Positions 25,725-34,499 of a stretch of 43,920 nucleotides of DNA are shown piece after piece. This DNA is from an uncultured Sterolibacterium sp. (GTDB lineage Bacteria; Pseudomonadota; Gammaproteobacteria; Burkholderiales; Rhodocyclaceae). Position numbers and translations under genes: made by a program. Numbering within the stretch: position 1 is the stretch's first letter; every line of letters starts with the position of its first letter. The notes beneath the pieces are model-generated. The model was not told where the DNA came from. It was given only the letters and a program-made list of their open reading frames with translations, and did no database searches. The DNA lies in the NCBI GenBank assembly GCA_903832735.1, contig CAILCO010000082.1, positions 1-43,920 on the forward strand, read 5' to 3'.

Positions 25725-26567
25725 TCAGCGATTCTGCTTGGCCATGAACACCAGGCGCTCGAACAGATGCACGTCCTGCTCGTTCTTCAGTAGCGCGCCA
25801 TGGAGCGGCGGCACTGTCACCTTCCGGTCCTGGGAGCGCAGCGCCTCCGGCGGGATATCCTCGGCAAGGAGGAGTTTCAGCCAGTCGAGCAGTTCTGAGG
25901 TCGAGGGTTTCTTTTTCAGTCCGGGCACTTCGCGCAGTTCGAAGAATACCTGCAATGCCTCCTTCAGCAACGCCTGCTTGATGCCTGGGAAATGTACATC
26001 GACGATACGCTGCATGGTCTCCTTGTCGGGAAACTTGATGTAGTGAAAGAAGCAGCGGCGCAGGAAGGCGTCGGGTAGTTCCTTTTCGTTGTTCGAGGTG
26101 ATGAAGACCAGCGGGCGGCGCCGGGCCTTGATCAACTGGCGCGTTTCGTAAACATAGAATTCCATTCGGTCGAGTTCGCGCAACAGGTCGTTGGGAAATT
26201 CGATGTCGGCCTTGTCGATCTCGTCGATCAGGATGATGGTTTGTTCCTCGGCCTCGAAGGCCTGCCAGAGCACGCCCTTGAGGATGTAGTTGGCGATGTC
26301 ATGGACGCGACCGTCGCCCAGTTGTGAGTCGCGCAGTCGGGACACCGCGTCGTACTCGTAGAGACCCTGTTGCGCCTTGGTGGTGGATTTGATGTGCCAT
26401 TGCATCAGCGGCAGGCCTAGCGCGGCGGCGACTTCCTCGGCCAACATGGTCTTGCCGGTGCCGGGTTCGCCCTTGATGAGCAGGGGCCGCTCCAATGCGA
26501 TGGCGGCATTGACCGCGAGCATCAGATCGGGTGTGGCGACGTAATTGCTGCTGCCTGCGAAACGCAT
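25725..26567 (-). CDS. MoxR-family AAA+ ATPase
   Basis: 280 aa. Walker A GEPGTGKT at 33-40, Walker B IILIDEIDKAD, sensor 1 VFITSNNEKELPDAFLRRCFFHYIKFP with the arginine finger, and a C-terminal lid. The MoxR group acts with VWA proteins in maturation of protein complexes. Paired with the VWA gene just downstream and preceded by the DUF1841 gene with 5 bp between, which suggests one operon. Confidence 0.95.
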   Translation of the reverse strand: MRFAGSSNYVATPDLMLAVNAAIALERPLLIKGEPGTGKTMLAEEVAAALGLPLMQWHIKSTTKAQQGLYEYDAVSRLRDSQLGDGRVHDIANYILKGVLWQAFEAEEQTIILIDEIDKADIEFPNDLLRELDRMEFYVYETRQLIKARRRPLVFITSNNEKELPDAFLRRCFFHYIKFPDKETMQRIVDVHFPGIKQALLKEALQVFFELREVPGLKKKPSTSELLDWLKLLLAEDIPPEALRSQDRKVTVPPLHGALLKNEQDVHLFERLVFMAKQNR

Positions 26568-26572
26568 GGGAA

Positions 26573-27028
26573 CTATCCTCTAGTGGGTAGAACAGAATTG
26601 TAACGCAGCCGGCCCTTGACACAGGCGAGGTAGGCCGCGCCATCGGGTGGGGCGGCGTTGCGCTGCGCCTGCCAAATTGTCTCGCCGAGGCATTCGAGCA
26701 CCTCGTGTAGCGCCTGGTGGCGATCAGAGTATCGCGCCAGGAGCGCCTCGAAGGCGGCACGGATGCCGCCAGGTTGGTCGATCGACAGTTGCTCCTCGAT
26801 CGCCAGATGCATGGACAAATGCAGGAATGGATTGGTCTCGCCCTGGTCGGGCGACCAGTCGCGTGCCACCGCCTGTTCGCCATGCGCCATCAGGCCGTGG
26901 TACTCCGGGTGCAACGAGACGATGTCGGCGGCCAGGTGTTCCAGCGGCGTTTGCGGCAATCCCCGGGACCGCTTGTCCCATGAGTCGATAAAGAAACGCC
27001 GCGCTTGTTCGCGGGTTGGACTAAACAT
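26573..27028 (-). CDS. DUF1841 family protein
   Basis: 151 aa beginning MFSPTREQARRFFIDSWDK. This matches the DUF1841 pattern, with TPLEHLAADIVSLHPEYH, NPFLHLSMHLAIEEQLSIDQP and HEVLECLGETIWQAQR. His-rich helical protein of unknown function, common in beta- and gammaproteobacteria next to nth. A 13-bp tandem duplication overlaps the start region and creates a second ATG 13 bp upstream that opens only a 6-codon frame. Confidence 0.92.
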   Translation of the reverse strand: MFSPTREQARRFFIDSWDKRSRGLPQTPLEHLAADIVSLHPEYHGLMAHGEQAVARDWSPDQGETNPFLHLSMHLAIEEQLSIDQPGGIRAAFEALLARYSDRHQALHEVLECLGETIWQAQRNAAPPDGAAYLACVKGRLRYNSVLPTRG

Positions 27029-27044
27029 CGGGACTAAACATCGG
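27019..27044 (-). repeat. Perfect 13-bp tandem duplication over a start codon
   Basis: GACTAAACATCGG is repeated exactly (27019-27031 and 27032-27044), with GACTA following. On the minus strand each copy contains ATGTTTAGTC. The copy at 27028 is the true start of the DUF1841 gene. The upstream copy (ATG 27041-27039) reads M-F-S-P-D-V then stops at TAG 27023-27021, a decoy mini-ORF overlapping the true start and 5 nt after the nth stop. Confidence 0.9.
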
Positions 27045-27046
27045 GA

Positions 27047-27682
27047 CTACCCCTCGATCTTGTCGGGAAATTCGCATAGGTCGCGGATCAGGCAGCGCTC
27101 GCAGTCGGGCTTCCGCGCTTTGCAGACGTAGCGGCCGTGCAGGATCAGCCAGTGGTGCGCGTGCTGCCTGTATTCACGCGGCACGGCTTTGGCCAACCGG
27201 TTCTCGACGGCGCGGACGTCCTTGCCCGGCGCCAGTCCGGTGCGGTTGGCCAGACGGAAAATATGGGTGTCGACGGCGATCACCGGCTCATGGAAGACGG
27301 TATTGAGGATCACGTTGGCGGTCTTCCGGCCGACGCCGGGCAAGGCCTCGAGTTCGGCGCGCCGGTGCGGCACTTCGCCGCCGTGGCGCTCGATCAGCAG
27401 TTTGGCCATGGCCGCGACGTTCTTCGCCTTGGTCGGATACAGGCCGATGCTGTTGATGTAGCCGGCGAGTTTTTCTTCGCCTAGGGCGGCGATCTTCTGC
27501 ACCGTAGGCGCTTCGCGAAACAGCCGGCGCGTGGCGAGGTTGACGCCCTTGTCGGTGGCCTGAGCGGAGAGGATCACCGCGACCAGGAGTTGAAAGGGCG
27601 TCGCATACTCCAGTTCGGTCGCAGGCTCAGGGCATGCCGCGGCGAGGCGTTCGAACAGCGTGCGGATTATCTTCGGGCTCAT
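27047..27682 (-). CDS. nth: Endonuclease III (DNA glycosylase/AP lyase)
   Basis: 211 aa from ATG 27682; a longer frame would overlap rnfB. All key residues fall at the same numbers as in E. coli Nth: Lys120 (LPGVGRKTA), Asp138 (AVDTH) and the 4Fe-4S ligands Cys187, Cys194, Cys197 and Cys203 (C-x6-C-x2-C-x5-C). It removes oxidised pyrimidines and nicks the abasic strand. It lies 7 bp after rnfB, a linkage also known from the rnf-nth clusters of gammaproteobacteria. Confidence 0.97.
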   Translation of the reverse strand: MSPKIIRTLFERLAAACPEPATELEYATPFQLLVAVILSAQATDKGVNLATRRLFREAPTVQKIAALGEEKLAGYINSIGLYPTKAKNVAAMAKLLIERHGGEVPHRRAELEALPGVGRKTANVILNTVFHEPVIAVDTHIFRLANRTGLAPGKDVRAVENRLAKAVPREYRQHAHHWLILHGRYVCKARKPDCERCLIRDLCEFPDKIEG

Positions 27683-27689
27683 GGTAAGG

Positions 27690-28553
27690 TCACGGCTCCT
27701 CGGCCGGGTGGGTATTCGCGCCTTCCGCCGTCCGGTCCGCCGCGTGATCCGACGCATGATTCGGGCTCACTCGCCGCGCCTCGATGGCGGCGATGCTGGC
27801 GCGCGTCTCCGGACTGAGGTCGGTGACGTTCTGCGGCTTGACCTGCTCCTTCTGCAGCCGAGCACGTTCAATGGCGGCGGCGATCAGTGCTTTTTTCGGG
27901 TCCGTAGCGGCAGTCCCGGTCTCGGCCCGGGCGAGGAAGCGTGCGGCCTTTTCCTGCCGCTCGCGTTCGAGGCGGAGATTGCGATTCTTAAAACGCTGGC
28001 GTGCCGCGTCGGCCTCCCGCTTCGCGCCGCGGGTCAGCCAGAACGTCAACGGCTGGCGCTGGGCCAGCGGCAACATGCGGATGCAATCGACCGGGCAGGG
28101 CGGCAGGCACAAGGCGCAGCCGGTGCAGAGCGAGGCTACGACGGTGTGCATCTGTTTGGCGGCGCCGACGATCGCATCGACCGGGCAGGCCTGGATGCAG
28201 AGCGTGCAGCCGATGCACAGTTGTTCGTCGATAAAGGCCACGGCTCTGGGCTGTTCGACGCCGTGTGCGGCGGAGAGCGGTTTGATCTCCCGGTCGAGCA
28301 GTCGCGCGAGTTTTCTGATGCCTGCCGCGCCACCGGGCGGGCACTGGTTGATGTCGGCTTCGCCCTTGGCGATGGCTTCGGCATAAGGCTGGCAGCCGGG
28401 ATAACCGCACTGACCGCATTGCGTCTGGGGCAGGATGGCGTCGATTCTTTCGGCCAGGGATACGTCCCTGCGCCTGCGTCTGGAACGGGTGTAGGTCAGC
28501 GCCATGACCAACGCCAGGGCAGCCAGACCCAGGATGCTGAGTGCGGCCTGCAT
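27690..28553 (-). CDS. rnfB: RnfB/RsxB-type electron transport ferredoxin subunit (orphan)
   Basis: 287 aa from ATG 28553. An N-terminal membrane helix (residues 1-20) is followed by Arg-rich positive residues. Then come a 4Fe-4S motif with Cys46, 49, 54 and 71 ([17 protein letters not shown] ... QCPPGG) and two ferredoxin clusters (Cys113/116/119/123 and Cys143/146/149/153). A 130-residue charged C-terminal extension is longer than usual. In Rnf, RnfB passes electrons between NADH or ferredoxin and the other subunits. None of rnfA, C, D, E or G is near, so this is an orphan of the kind seen in betaproteobacteria, likely donating electrons to another membrane partner. Confidence 0.92.
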   Translation of the reverse strand: MQAALSILGLAALALVMALTYTRSRRRRRDVSLAERIDAILPQTQCGQCGYPGCQPYAEAIAKGEADINQCPPGGAAGIRKLARLLDREIKPLSAAHGVEQPRAVAFIDEQLCIGCTLCIQACPVDAIVGAAKQMHTVVASLCTGCALCLPPCPVDCIRMLPLAQRQPLTFWLTRGAKREADAARQRFKNRNLRLERERQEKAARFLARAETGTAATDPKKALIAAAIERARLQKEQVKPQNVTDLSPETRASIAAIEARRVSPNHASDHAADRTAEGANTHPAEEP

Positions 28554-28590
28554 CACTTGAACCAGTCGGGAAGAATGAGGCGGCAGCCGG

Positions 28591-29700
28591 TCATGAAATT
28601 TCGGGGCGGCTGTAGTCCCGGCCGACATCCCGCGCCAGTCCTTCGTGGGTGACCTGACCGGCATGAACCTGCAAGCCCTGAGCCAGCCCGGCGTCCCGCG
28701 CCAGCGCGGCTTTCAGGCCGAGTTCGGCCAGCGCCAGGGCGTAAGGCAGCGTCGCCTGGGTCAGCGCCAGTGTGGCGGTGCGCGCCACCGCTGCCGGCAT
28801 GTTGGGTACGCAGTAATGCACGATGCCTTCGGCGACGAAGACAGGCTGGGAATGCGAGGTCGGATGTGAGGCATCGGAGATGCCGCCCTGGTCGATGCCG
28901 ACATCGACGATCACGCTGCCTGGGCGCATCCGGCGCAGGAGTTCGAACGAGATCAGCTTGGGCGCGAGCTGGCCGGGAATCAGCACCGCGCCAACCACGA
29001 GGTCGGCCTGGCAGAGCGCGGCGGCGAGCGTCAAGGGCTCATTCACCGCGGTCTTGATGCGGCCGCGGTACAGGGCATCGAGCCGCTCCAGCTTCTCCGT
29101 ACCGCGGTCGAACAGCGTCACCTCGGCACCCATGCCGACGGCGATCTGCGCGGCATTGGCGCCGACGCTGCCGGCGCCGATGATCACCACATGGGCCGGA
29201 GCAACTCCCGGCACACCGCCGAGCAGCACGCCTTCGCCGCCGTTGGCCATCTGCAGCGCCCAGGCGCCTACCTGAGGCGCGAGGCGGCCGGCGATGCGCG
29301 ACATCGGCGCCAGGAGCGGCAGCTGACCCGCAGCGTCGGCGACCGTCTCGTAGGCAAGGCAGGAGACGCCGCACGTCAGCATGTGGGCCAATAACTCCGG
29401 ATCCGGTGCGAGGTGGTGGTAGCAGAAGAGTATCTGACCCGCCCGCGTCAGCGAGTACTCCGGCGCTTGCAGTTCCTTGACCTTGATGATCAGTGACGCC
29501 GCACCGTAGACCTCTGCCGCGCTACCGACGATGCGCGCCCCGGCGCGCACATAGGCCTGATCGTCGAAGCCGACACGCGCTCCGGCATCGGTCTCGATCA
29601 GTACCTGATGTCCGGCCTGTACCAGGCTGTGGGCACCGGCGGGACTCAAACCGACCCGATATTCGTGGTTCTTGGTTTCCTTTGGGCAGGCGACGATCAT
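28591..29700 (-). CDS. ald: Alanine dehydrogenase
   Basis: 369 aa from ATG 29700, where ATGA overlaps the pyrD stop. Starts [20 protein letters not shown], the typical Ald opening. Substrate-binding Lys75 and His96 match Mycobacterium Ald numbering. The NAD-binding fold appears as [15 protein letters not shown] and the active-site Asp in VDVGIDQGG. It interconverts L-alanine and pyruvate plus ammonia with NAD. The gene follows pyrD and precedes the rnfB gene (37 bp), so alanine metabolism is placed in a mixed operon. Confidence 0.96.
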   Translation of the reverse strand: MIVACPKETKNHEYRVGLSPAGAHSLVQAGHQVLIETDAGARVGFDDQAYVRAGARIVGSAAEVYGAASLIIKVKELQAPEYSLTRAGQILFCYHHLAPDPELLAHMLTCGVSCLAYETVADAAGQLPLLAPMSRIAGRLAPQVGAWALQMANGGEGVLLGGVPGVAPAHVVIIGAGSVGANAAQIAVGMGAEVTLFDRGTEKLERLDALYRGRIKTAVNEPLTLAAALCQADLVVGAVLIPGQLAPKLISFELLRRMRPGSVIVDVGIDQGGISDASHPTSHSQPVFVAEGIVHYCVPNMPAAVARTATLALTQATLPYALALAELGLKAALARDAGLAQGLQVHAGQVTHEGLARDVGRDYSRPEIS

Positions 29701-30707
29701 CTGGACGTTTCCCTGAGACATTCGGCTATCAGTTCCGGGCCGCGGTAGATGAGGCCGCTGTATAGCTGCACCAGTTTCGCGCCGGCGGCGAGTTTCGCAG
29801 CGGCGCGTTTGCCATCGGTGACGCCGCCCGCGGCGATGATCGGCAACTCGCCGGCCAGGGCCTGCGCCAGCGCGGCCACCACGGCGGTGGATTTTTCGAA
29901 CAATGGTGCGCCAGAAAGGCCGCCGGCTTGCGTCGCTTCGGGTTCTCCAGCGACCCCATCGCGGGATACCGTCGTATTGGTGGCGATCACGGCGTCCAGG
30001 TGATGGCGGCGCAAGGCATCGGCGATGCCTCGTATCTGCTCCGCCTCAAGGTCGGGTGCGACCTTGAGCGCTAGCGGCACGTAGCGGCCGTGCCGATCGG
30101 CTAGTGCAGCTTGTCGCCCCTTCAGCGCGGATAGCAATGCCTCGAGTTCGGTTTTTCCTTGCAACTGTCTCAAATCCCGAGTGTTGGGCGAAGAAATGTT
30201 GACGGTGATGTAGCTGGCGAACGGATACACCCTTTCCAGGCAAAGGAGGTAATCATCGGCGGCGCATGCCATCGGGGTGGCGGCGTTTTTCCCAATGTTG
30301 ATGCCGAGGATGCCTCGGTATTTCGCTCTCTTGACGTTTTCGAGCAGCGCGGCGACACCGTGATTGTTGAAGCCCATGCGATTGATCAAAGCCTGCTGCT
30401 TCGGCAGGCGGAACAGACGGGGTTTCGGGTTCCCCGGCTGCGGCAGCGGCGTGATAGTGCCGATCTCGATGTGCCCGAAGCCGAGTTTGGCCAGGCCGTC
30501 GATGGCTTCGCCGTTCTTGTCCAGTCCTGCGGCCAAACCGATGCGGTTGGGGAATACGAGACCCATGACGGTGGTCGGCGGGCCGCTTGGCGCAGCCGTT
30601 GCCGGGATCAGGCAGGAGAAGTGGCGCAGGCCGGCGATGGTCAGGTCGTGCGCGGTTTCGGCATCGAGGCCAAAGAGCAGGGGGCGGGCAAGGGCGTAGG
30701 GGAGCAT
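29697..30707 (-). CDS. pyrD: Dihydroorotate dehydrogenase (quinone), class 2
   Basis: 336 aa. Opens [18 protein letters not shown], the N-terminal membrane-associating helix of class 2 enzymes. FMN-binding [22 protein letters not shown] and [12 protein letters not shown], and the active-site Ser in [11 protein letters not shown], are present. It oxidises dihydroorotate to orotate in UMP synthesis and passes electrons to quinone. An extended -10 (TGATACAAT, minus strand 30722-30714) lies so close that transcription would start at or within 1-2 nt of the ATG, suggesting a leaderless or very short leader. The stop overlaps the ald start (ATGA). Confidence 0.97.
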   Translation of the reverse strand: MLPYALARPLLFGLDAETAHDLTIAGLRHFSCLIPATAAPSGPPTTVMGLVFPNRIGLAAGLDKNGEAIDGLAKLGFGHIEIGTITPLPQPGNPKPRLFRLPKQQALINRMGFNNHGVAALLENVKRAKYRGILGINIGKNAATPMACAADDYLLCLERVYPFASYITVNISSPNTRDLRQLQGKTELEALLSALKGRQAALADRHGRYVPLALKVAPDLEAEQIRGIADALRRHHLDAVIATNTTVSRDGVAGEPEATQAGGLSGAPLFEKSTAVVAALAQALAGELPIIAAGGVTDGKRAAAKLAAGAKLVQLYSGLIYRGPELIAECLRETSR

Positions 30708-30866
30708 GGACTGATTGTATCAGCAGCGCACGGATGACGAAGAGAGGTCAGGGCTTCCGGTGAGGGCTTACGGCGCAATTCCGAACCGGTTCGATTTACT
30801 ACCGTCTGGGTATTTCAGAGGATACGCATCGAACTTCGTCAGCATTCTTTGTGGCTAACAATCTGA

Positions 30867-30883
30867 ATATGCACAATGCATAT
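30867..30883. promoter_or_regulatory. Perfect inverted repeat upstream of XrtA-locus sugar transferase
   Basis: ATATGCA-CAA-TGCATAT is a 7-bp inverted repeat with 3-bp spacer in the 253-bp divergent gap between pyrD and the sugar transferase gene. AATATGC at 30866-30872 overlaps the left arm and recurs upstream of prsT and of the export gene. The CATAAT at 30904-30909 could be a -10. The rest of the gap shows no gene. A regulator-binding site is an inference. Confidence 0.5.
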
Positions 30884-30960
30884 ACGAGACATTGAATCTA
30901 TGCCATAATCATACCGTAACTAGTTCACGATCAACAAGGAACAAACAAAGGGGTTCAAAA

Positions 30961-32343
30961 ATGGTACGCCTGTTTAGCTACTATTTTCCGTCCAACACCC
31001 TGTTTCAGATGGGCCTTGAGGCAGTGCTGCTGTTTGCCACCATTTTTCTCGGCGGTTTGCTGCAGCGAACGACCGGCAGTGCAGACTTCACGACGCTGAT
31101 TTTCCCGGCGGTGATATTCGCAGTCTTCATGACGACCATGATCAGCGTTTTCGGGCTGTATCGCCGCGATCAACCTCGCACCTTCAGCAGCGCCGCAGCA
31201 CGTGTCCTGTTCGCATTCTCTCTCGGCTTCCCTCTGTTATTTGCTGTTTCACATTGGTTTTCACTCGAATCCGCTTGGCTTGATTCGCTGGCGCTGAATA
31301 ATGTTCTCGCGCTGAGCGGCATCCTGGCGTTGCGTGCCATATTCATCAATACCCTATTCGCAGGGCCCTTTGCCTATCGCGTACTGGTCATAGGTACAGG
31401 CACTGAGGCCGCAGCAGTCGATAAGGCATTGAGAGCGTCGGCTTTCCCCGGGTTGACCATGGTTGGATTCTATTCGCTGGACGCAAGCGATGTGGCCGTG
31501 TCGCCGCAGCGGATACTTCCAAGAGTCGTGTCTATCGTGGACACGGTGAAATTTCACGGCATTGACGAAATTATCGTGGCCTTGCGTGAGCGGCGGGGTG
31601 ATGCCATGACTCTGGAACAATTGCTAACATGCAAATTGGAAGGCATCCGGGTTGTCGAACAATCTACCTTCTTCGAGCATCTCGGTGGCGAAGTTCGAAT
31701 CGACGCGCTGCGCGCCAGTTGGCTGATTTTCGGCGATGGCTTTCGTCAGGGCCGCATGCGCAGTTTCGTGAAGCGTGCCTTTGACCTTGGCGCATCCATC
31801 GTCCTGCTCGCGATAGCATTGCCGGTGATGCTGATGACGGCGATTGCCATCGCTGTTGAGAGCAACGGCCCGGTGTTCTACCGGCAGGAACGGGTGGGAC
31901 GCCAGATGAAACCTTTCAATGTGCTCAAATTTCGCAGCATGCGTGCCGATGCGGAGGCGGACGGAGTTCCCCGTTGGGCCAACGCCAACGACACACGAAT
32001 TACCCGTGTTGGTCAATTCATACGCCGTTACCGCATCGATGAATTGCCGCAGATTTTCAACGTAGTAATGGGTGACATGAGCTTCGTCGGTCCGCGTCCG
32101 GAGCGTCCGTATTTCGTTGAGCAGCTGGCGGAGCAAATCCCATATTATTCGGCAAGACATAGCATCAAGCCAGGGCTAACGGGCTGGGCTCAGGTCAGTT
32201 ACCGCTACGGTAGCAGTGTTGACGATGCACTGCATAAACTTCAGTTTGACCTGTATTACGTCAAGAATCATACGATATTTCTTGATCTCTTGATCCTGTT
32301 AAAAACGGTGGAAGTTGTTCTTTCCGGAGATAGTGCGCACTGA
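30961..32343 (+). CDS. PEP-CTERM/XrtA-system sugar transferase (EpsB-type, initiating undecaprenyl-phosphate transferase)
   Basis: 460 aa from ATG 30961, with AAGGGG about 8 nt upstream. Four to five N-terminal membrane helices, a Rossmann-like domain (VLVIGTGTEAAAVDKALR) and a C-terminal bacterial sugar transferase domain follow one another. Its signatures are GPVFYRQERVG, KFRSMR, TRVGQFIRRYRIDELPQ, GDMSFVGPRPERP and HSIKPGLTGWAQV. It transfers the first sugar-1-phosphate to undecaprenyl phosphate to start repeat-unit synthesis. The next genes (prsK, prsR, prsT) mark the PEP-CTERM exosortase A locus. Promoter-region repeats suggest shared control. Confidence 0.95.
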   Translation: MVRLFSYYFPSNTLFQMGLEAVLLFATIFLGGLLQRTTGSADFTTLIFPAVIFAVFMTTMISVFGLYRRDQPRTFSSAAARVLFAFSLGFPLLFAVSHWFSLESAWLDSLALNNVLALSGILALRAIFINTLFAGPFAYRVLVIGTGTEAAAVDKALRASAFPGLTMVGFYSLDASDVAVSPQRILPRVVSIVDTVKFHGIDEIIVALRERRGDAMTLEQLLTCKLEGIRVVEQSTFFEHLGGEVRIDALRASWLIFGDGFRQGRMRSFVKRAFDLGASIVLLAIALPVMLMTAIAIAVESNGPVFYRQERVGRQMKPFNVLKFRSMRADAEADGVPRWANANDTRITRVGQFIRRYRIDELPQIFNVVMGDMSFVGPRPERPYFVEQLAEQIPYYSARHSIKPGLTGWAQVSYRYGSSVDDALHKLQFDLYYVKNHTIFLDLLILLKTVEVVLSGDSAH

Positions 32344-32387
32344 GTCTGCCATCGTGAAACCCAACCGGAAATGGTCAAGTACATAGC

Positions 32388-34499
32388 ATGAACATATTCA
32401 ATGGCACCGCGGCAATATATTCGTACGGCATAGCGGCCTTGGGGTTCGCTGCGTTCGCGATACAACTCGGATTCGGCTGGCGGGGCGGCAAACTTGGCGG
32501 TTGGATCTTGGCAGCAATTGTGCTCAGTTGTTGCTGGGCGGTCGCAGCGGCAGCCTATGCCGGTAGTGGACTTCCCGGATTACGGATCGCAGAGCATCTG
32601 TTCGACACTCTTCGCATCTGTGCTTGGTACGGTTTGCTCCTGGCGTTGCTATTTTCATCCGGTCGTTATGGATTCGGTGGCGGAAAGAATCCACCCGTAT
32701 GGGTGATTGTCGCGATCGGCCTGTTGGCGATCACGGCTTTCAGTCTGCATTCAGCTCCCTCACTTGCCGTTGCAATCTTCGGCAGAGGCACGCGGGCAGG
32801 ATTCTTTGCGCCTATGGCATTTGCAATTGTCGGTCTGATGCTGGTCGAGCAGGTCTATAGAAACATATCAGCGCATGCCCGTTGGGGCATCAAGCCCCTG
32901 TGTCTGGGTCTGGGCGCGACCTATTGTTTTGATCTGTATATGTATAGCAACGCCTTCCTGTTCAATCAACTGGATATAGATGTCTGGTCGAGCAGAGGAG
33001 TCGCCAACCTGCTTATCGTGCCATTGATCGCCGTATCGACAGCGCGCAATAAGGACTGGGCCTTCGAGATAGCCGTGTCACGCCAAGTTGTTTTTCATTC
33101 GACGACGTTGCTTGGTTCCGGAATATATCTCGTGGCAATTGCCGGTGCCGGATATTTTGTACGCTATTTCGGTAATCACTGGGGGGGCGCCCTGCAGGTA
33201 ATGTTTCTTTTTGCCGGCCTGCTGATCTTTGGGATGCTGTTTCATTCAGGCAGTCTGCGCTCGAAACTGCGAGTACTGCTCAACAAGCATTTCTACAATT
33301 ATCGCTACGACTATCGGGAAGAATGGCTGCGCTTCACCCAATCCCTGACAGTCGGAGATAGGAATCTCGGACTGCTGGAACATGCCATCAACGCCCTTGC
33401 CGATCTGGTGGAAAGTCCAGGCGGCATGTTATGGCTGGTAGAACCATCGGGCGAGTTACGTCAGGCAGCCCGACTAAATATGCCGGAGGTCCTCGCGGTT
33501 GAATCCGGTGACGGGGCCTTGGTCGAATTTCTTGTCAGGACGCAATGGGTCATCGATCTCTCGGACAATCAAGAGCAACCGGAAAAATATGCGGATGCAA
33601 ATCTTCCGGAGTGGCTCCGGTCCATTCCGGATGCTTGGCTGTTGGTGCCACTTGCCGCCGCTGGGGAACTCTTTGGCTTCATTATTCTGGCAAAGTCGCG
33701 TGCCAAGATCGACTTGAATTGGGAAGTTCTGGACTTGCTCAAGACTGCCGGGAGCCAGGCAGCCAGTTATATAGCATACATGCGAGCCGCTGAAGCCTTA
33801 CTCGAAGCTAAGAAGTTCGACTCTTTCAATCGCATGTCGGCATTCGTCGTGCATGACATGAAGAATCTCGTTGCGCAACTGTCTCTGTTGTTGAAAAACG
33901 CGGAAAGGCACAAGGACAATCCGGAATTCCAGGCCGATATGTTGTCGACGATAAGTAACGCGGTGGAGCGCATGAAGCAACTGCTGTTGCAATTGCGCGC
34001 CGGCAGCACACCGGTCAATGGACCATGTCCCGTCGATTTGGCTCCGATCGTCCGGCGAATTGAAAAAGCCCGATCCGGACAAAAGCCGAAATTGATCCTG
34101 GAGAAGGGTGAGCCCATCGAGGTACTCGGTCATCCGGACCGACTCGAACGCGTCATTGGACACCTAGTTCAAAACGCCATCGATGCCACTCCCGATGATG
34201 GCAGAGTCTGGCTCAAATTGATCCGTGATAAAGATCAAGCAATCGTCGAAGTCGGGGATACCGGTCACGGAATGAGTCGCGAATTCGTTCAAGAGGGCAT
34301 GTTTAAGCCGTTTCAGACCACTAAAGCTGCGGGTATGGGCATTGGTGCATATGAAAGCTCGCAGTACATCAGGGAATTGGGAGGCAGGATATTCGTGGAT
34401 AGCAGAGAAAATGTGGGTACGGTGGTCAGAATCGAGCTTCGGGCCAATCGATCCAGGCACGAGCCCGCCGCTTGCGTCTTGGAGTTGAACCATGGCTGA
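32388..34499 (+). CDS. prsK: PEP-CTERM-system sensor histidine kinase PrsK
   Basis: 703 aa. About eight N-terminal membrane helices (to about residue 300) are followed by a GAF-like region (about 330-470). A divergent histidine box has the phospho-acceptor at His489 (FVVHDMKNLVAQL). The HATPase domain shows an N-box (VIGHLVQNAIDATPD) and G-boxes (DTGHGMSREF, GMGIGAYES). The ATPase part lacks the usual HisKA Pfam-type dimer helix pattern, as in other PrsK. It overlaps prsR by 8 nt. A G7 tract at 33181-33187 is in the coding region. Together PrsK and PrsR probably switch exopolysaccharide or PEP-CTERM genes on. Confidence 0.93.
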   Translation: MNIFNGTAAIYSYGIAALGFAAFAIQLGFGWRGGKLGGWILAAIVLSCCWAVAAAAYAGSGLPGLRIAEHLFDTLRICAWYGLLLALLFSSGRYGFGGGKNPPVWVIVAIGLLAITAFSLHSAPSLAVAIFGRGTRAGFFAPMAFAIVGLMLVEQVYRNISAHARWGIKPLCLGLGATYCFDLYMYSNAFLFNQLDIDVWSSRGVANLLIVPLIAVSTARNKDWAFEIAVSRQVVFHSTTLLGSGIYLVAIAGAGYFVRYFGNHWGGALQVMFLFAGLLIFGMLFHSGSLRSKLRVLLNKHFYNYRYDYREEWLRFTQSLTVGDRNLGLLEHAINALADLVESPGGMLWLVEPSGELRQAARLNMPEVLAVESGDGALVEFLVRTQWVIDLSDNQEQPEKYADANLPEWLRSIPDAWLLVPLAAAGELFGFIILAKSRAKIDLNWEVLDLLKTAGSQAASYIAYMRAAEALLEAKKFDSFNRMSAFVVHDMKNLVAQLSLLLKNAERHKDNPEFQADMLSTISNAVERMKQLLLQLRAGSTPVNGPCPVDLAPIVRRIEKARSGQKPKLILEKGEPIEVLGHPDRLERVIGHLVQNAIDATPDDGRVWLKLIRDKDQAIVEVGDTGHGMSREFVQEGMFKPFQTTKAAGMGIGAYESSQYIRELGGRIFVDSRENVGTVVRIELRANRSRHEPAACVLELNHG

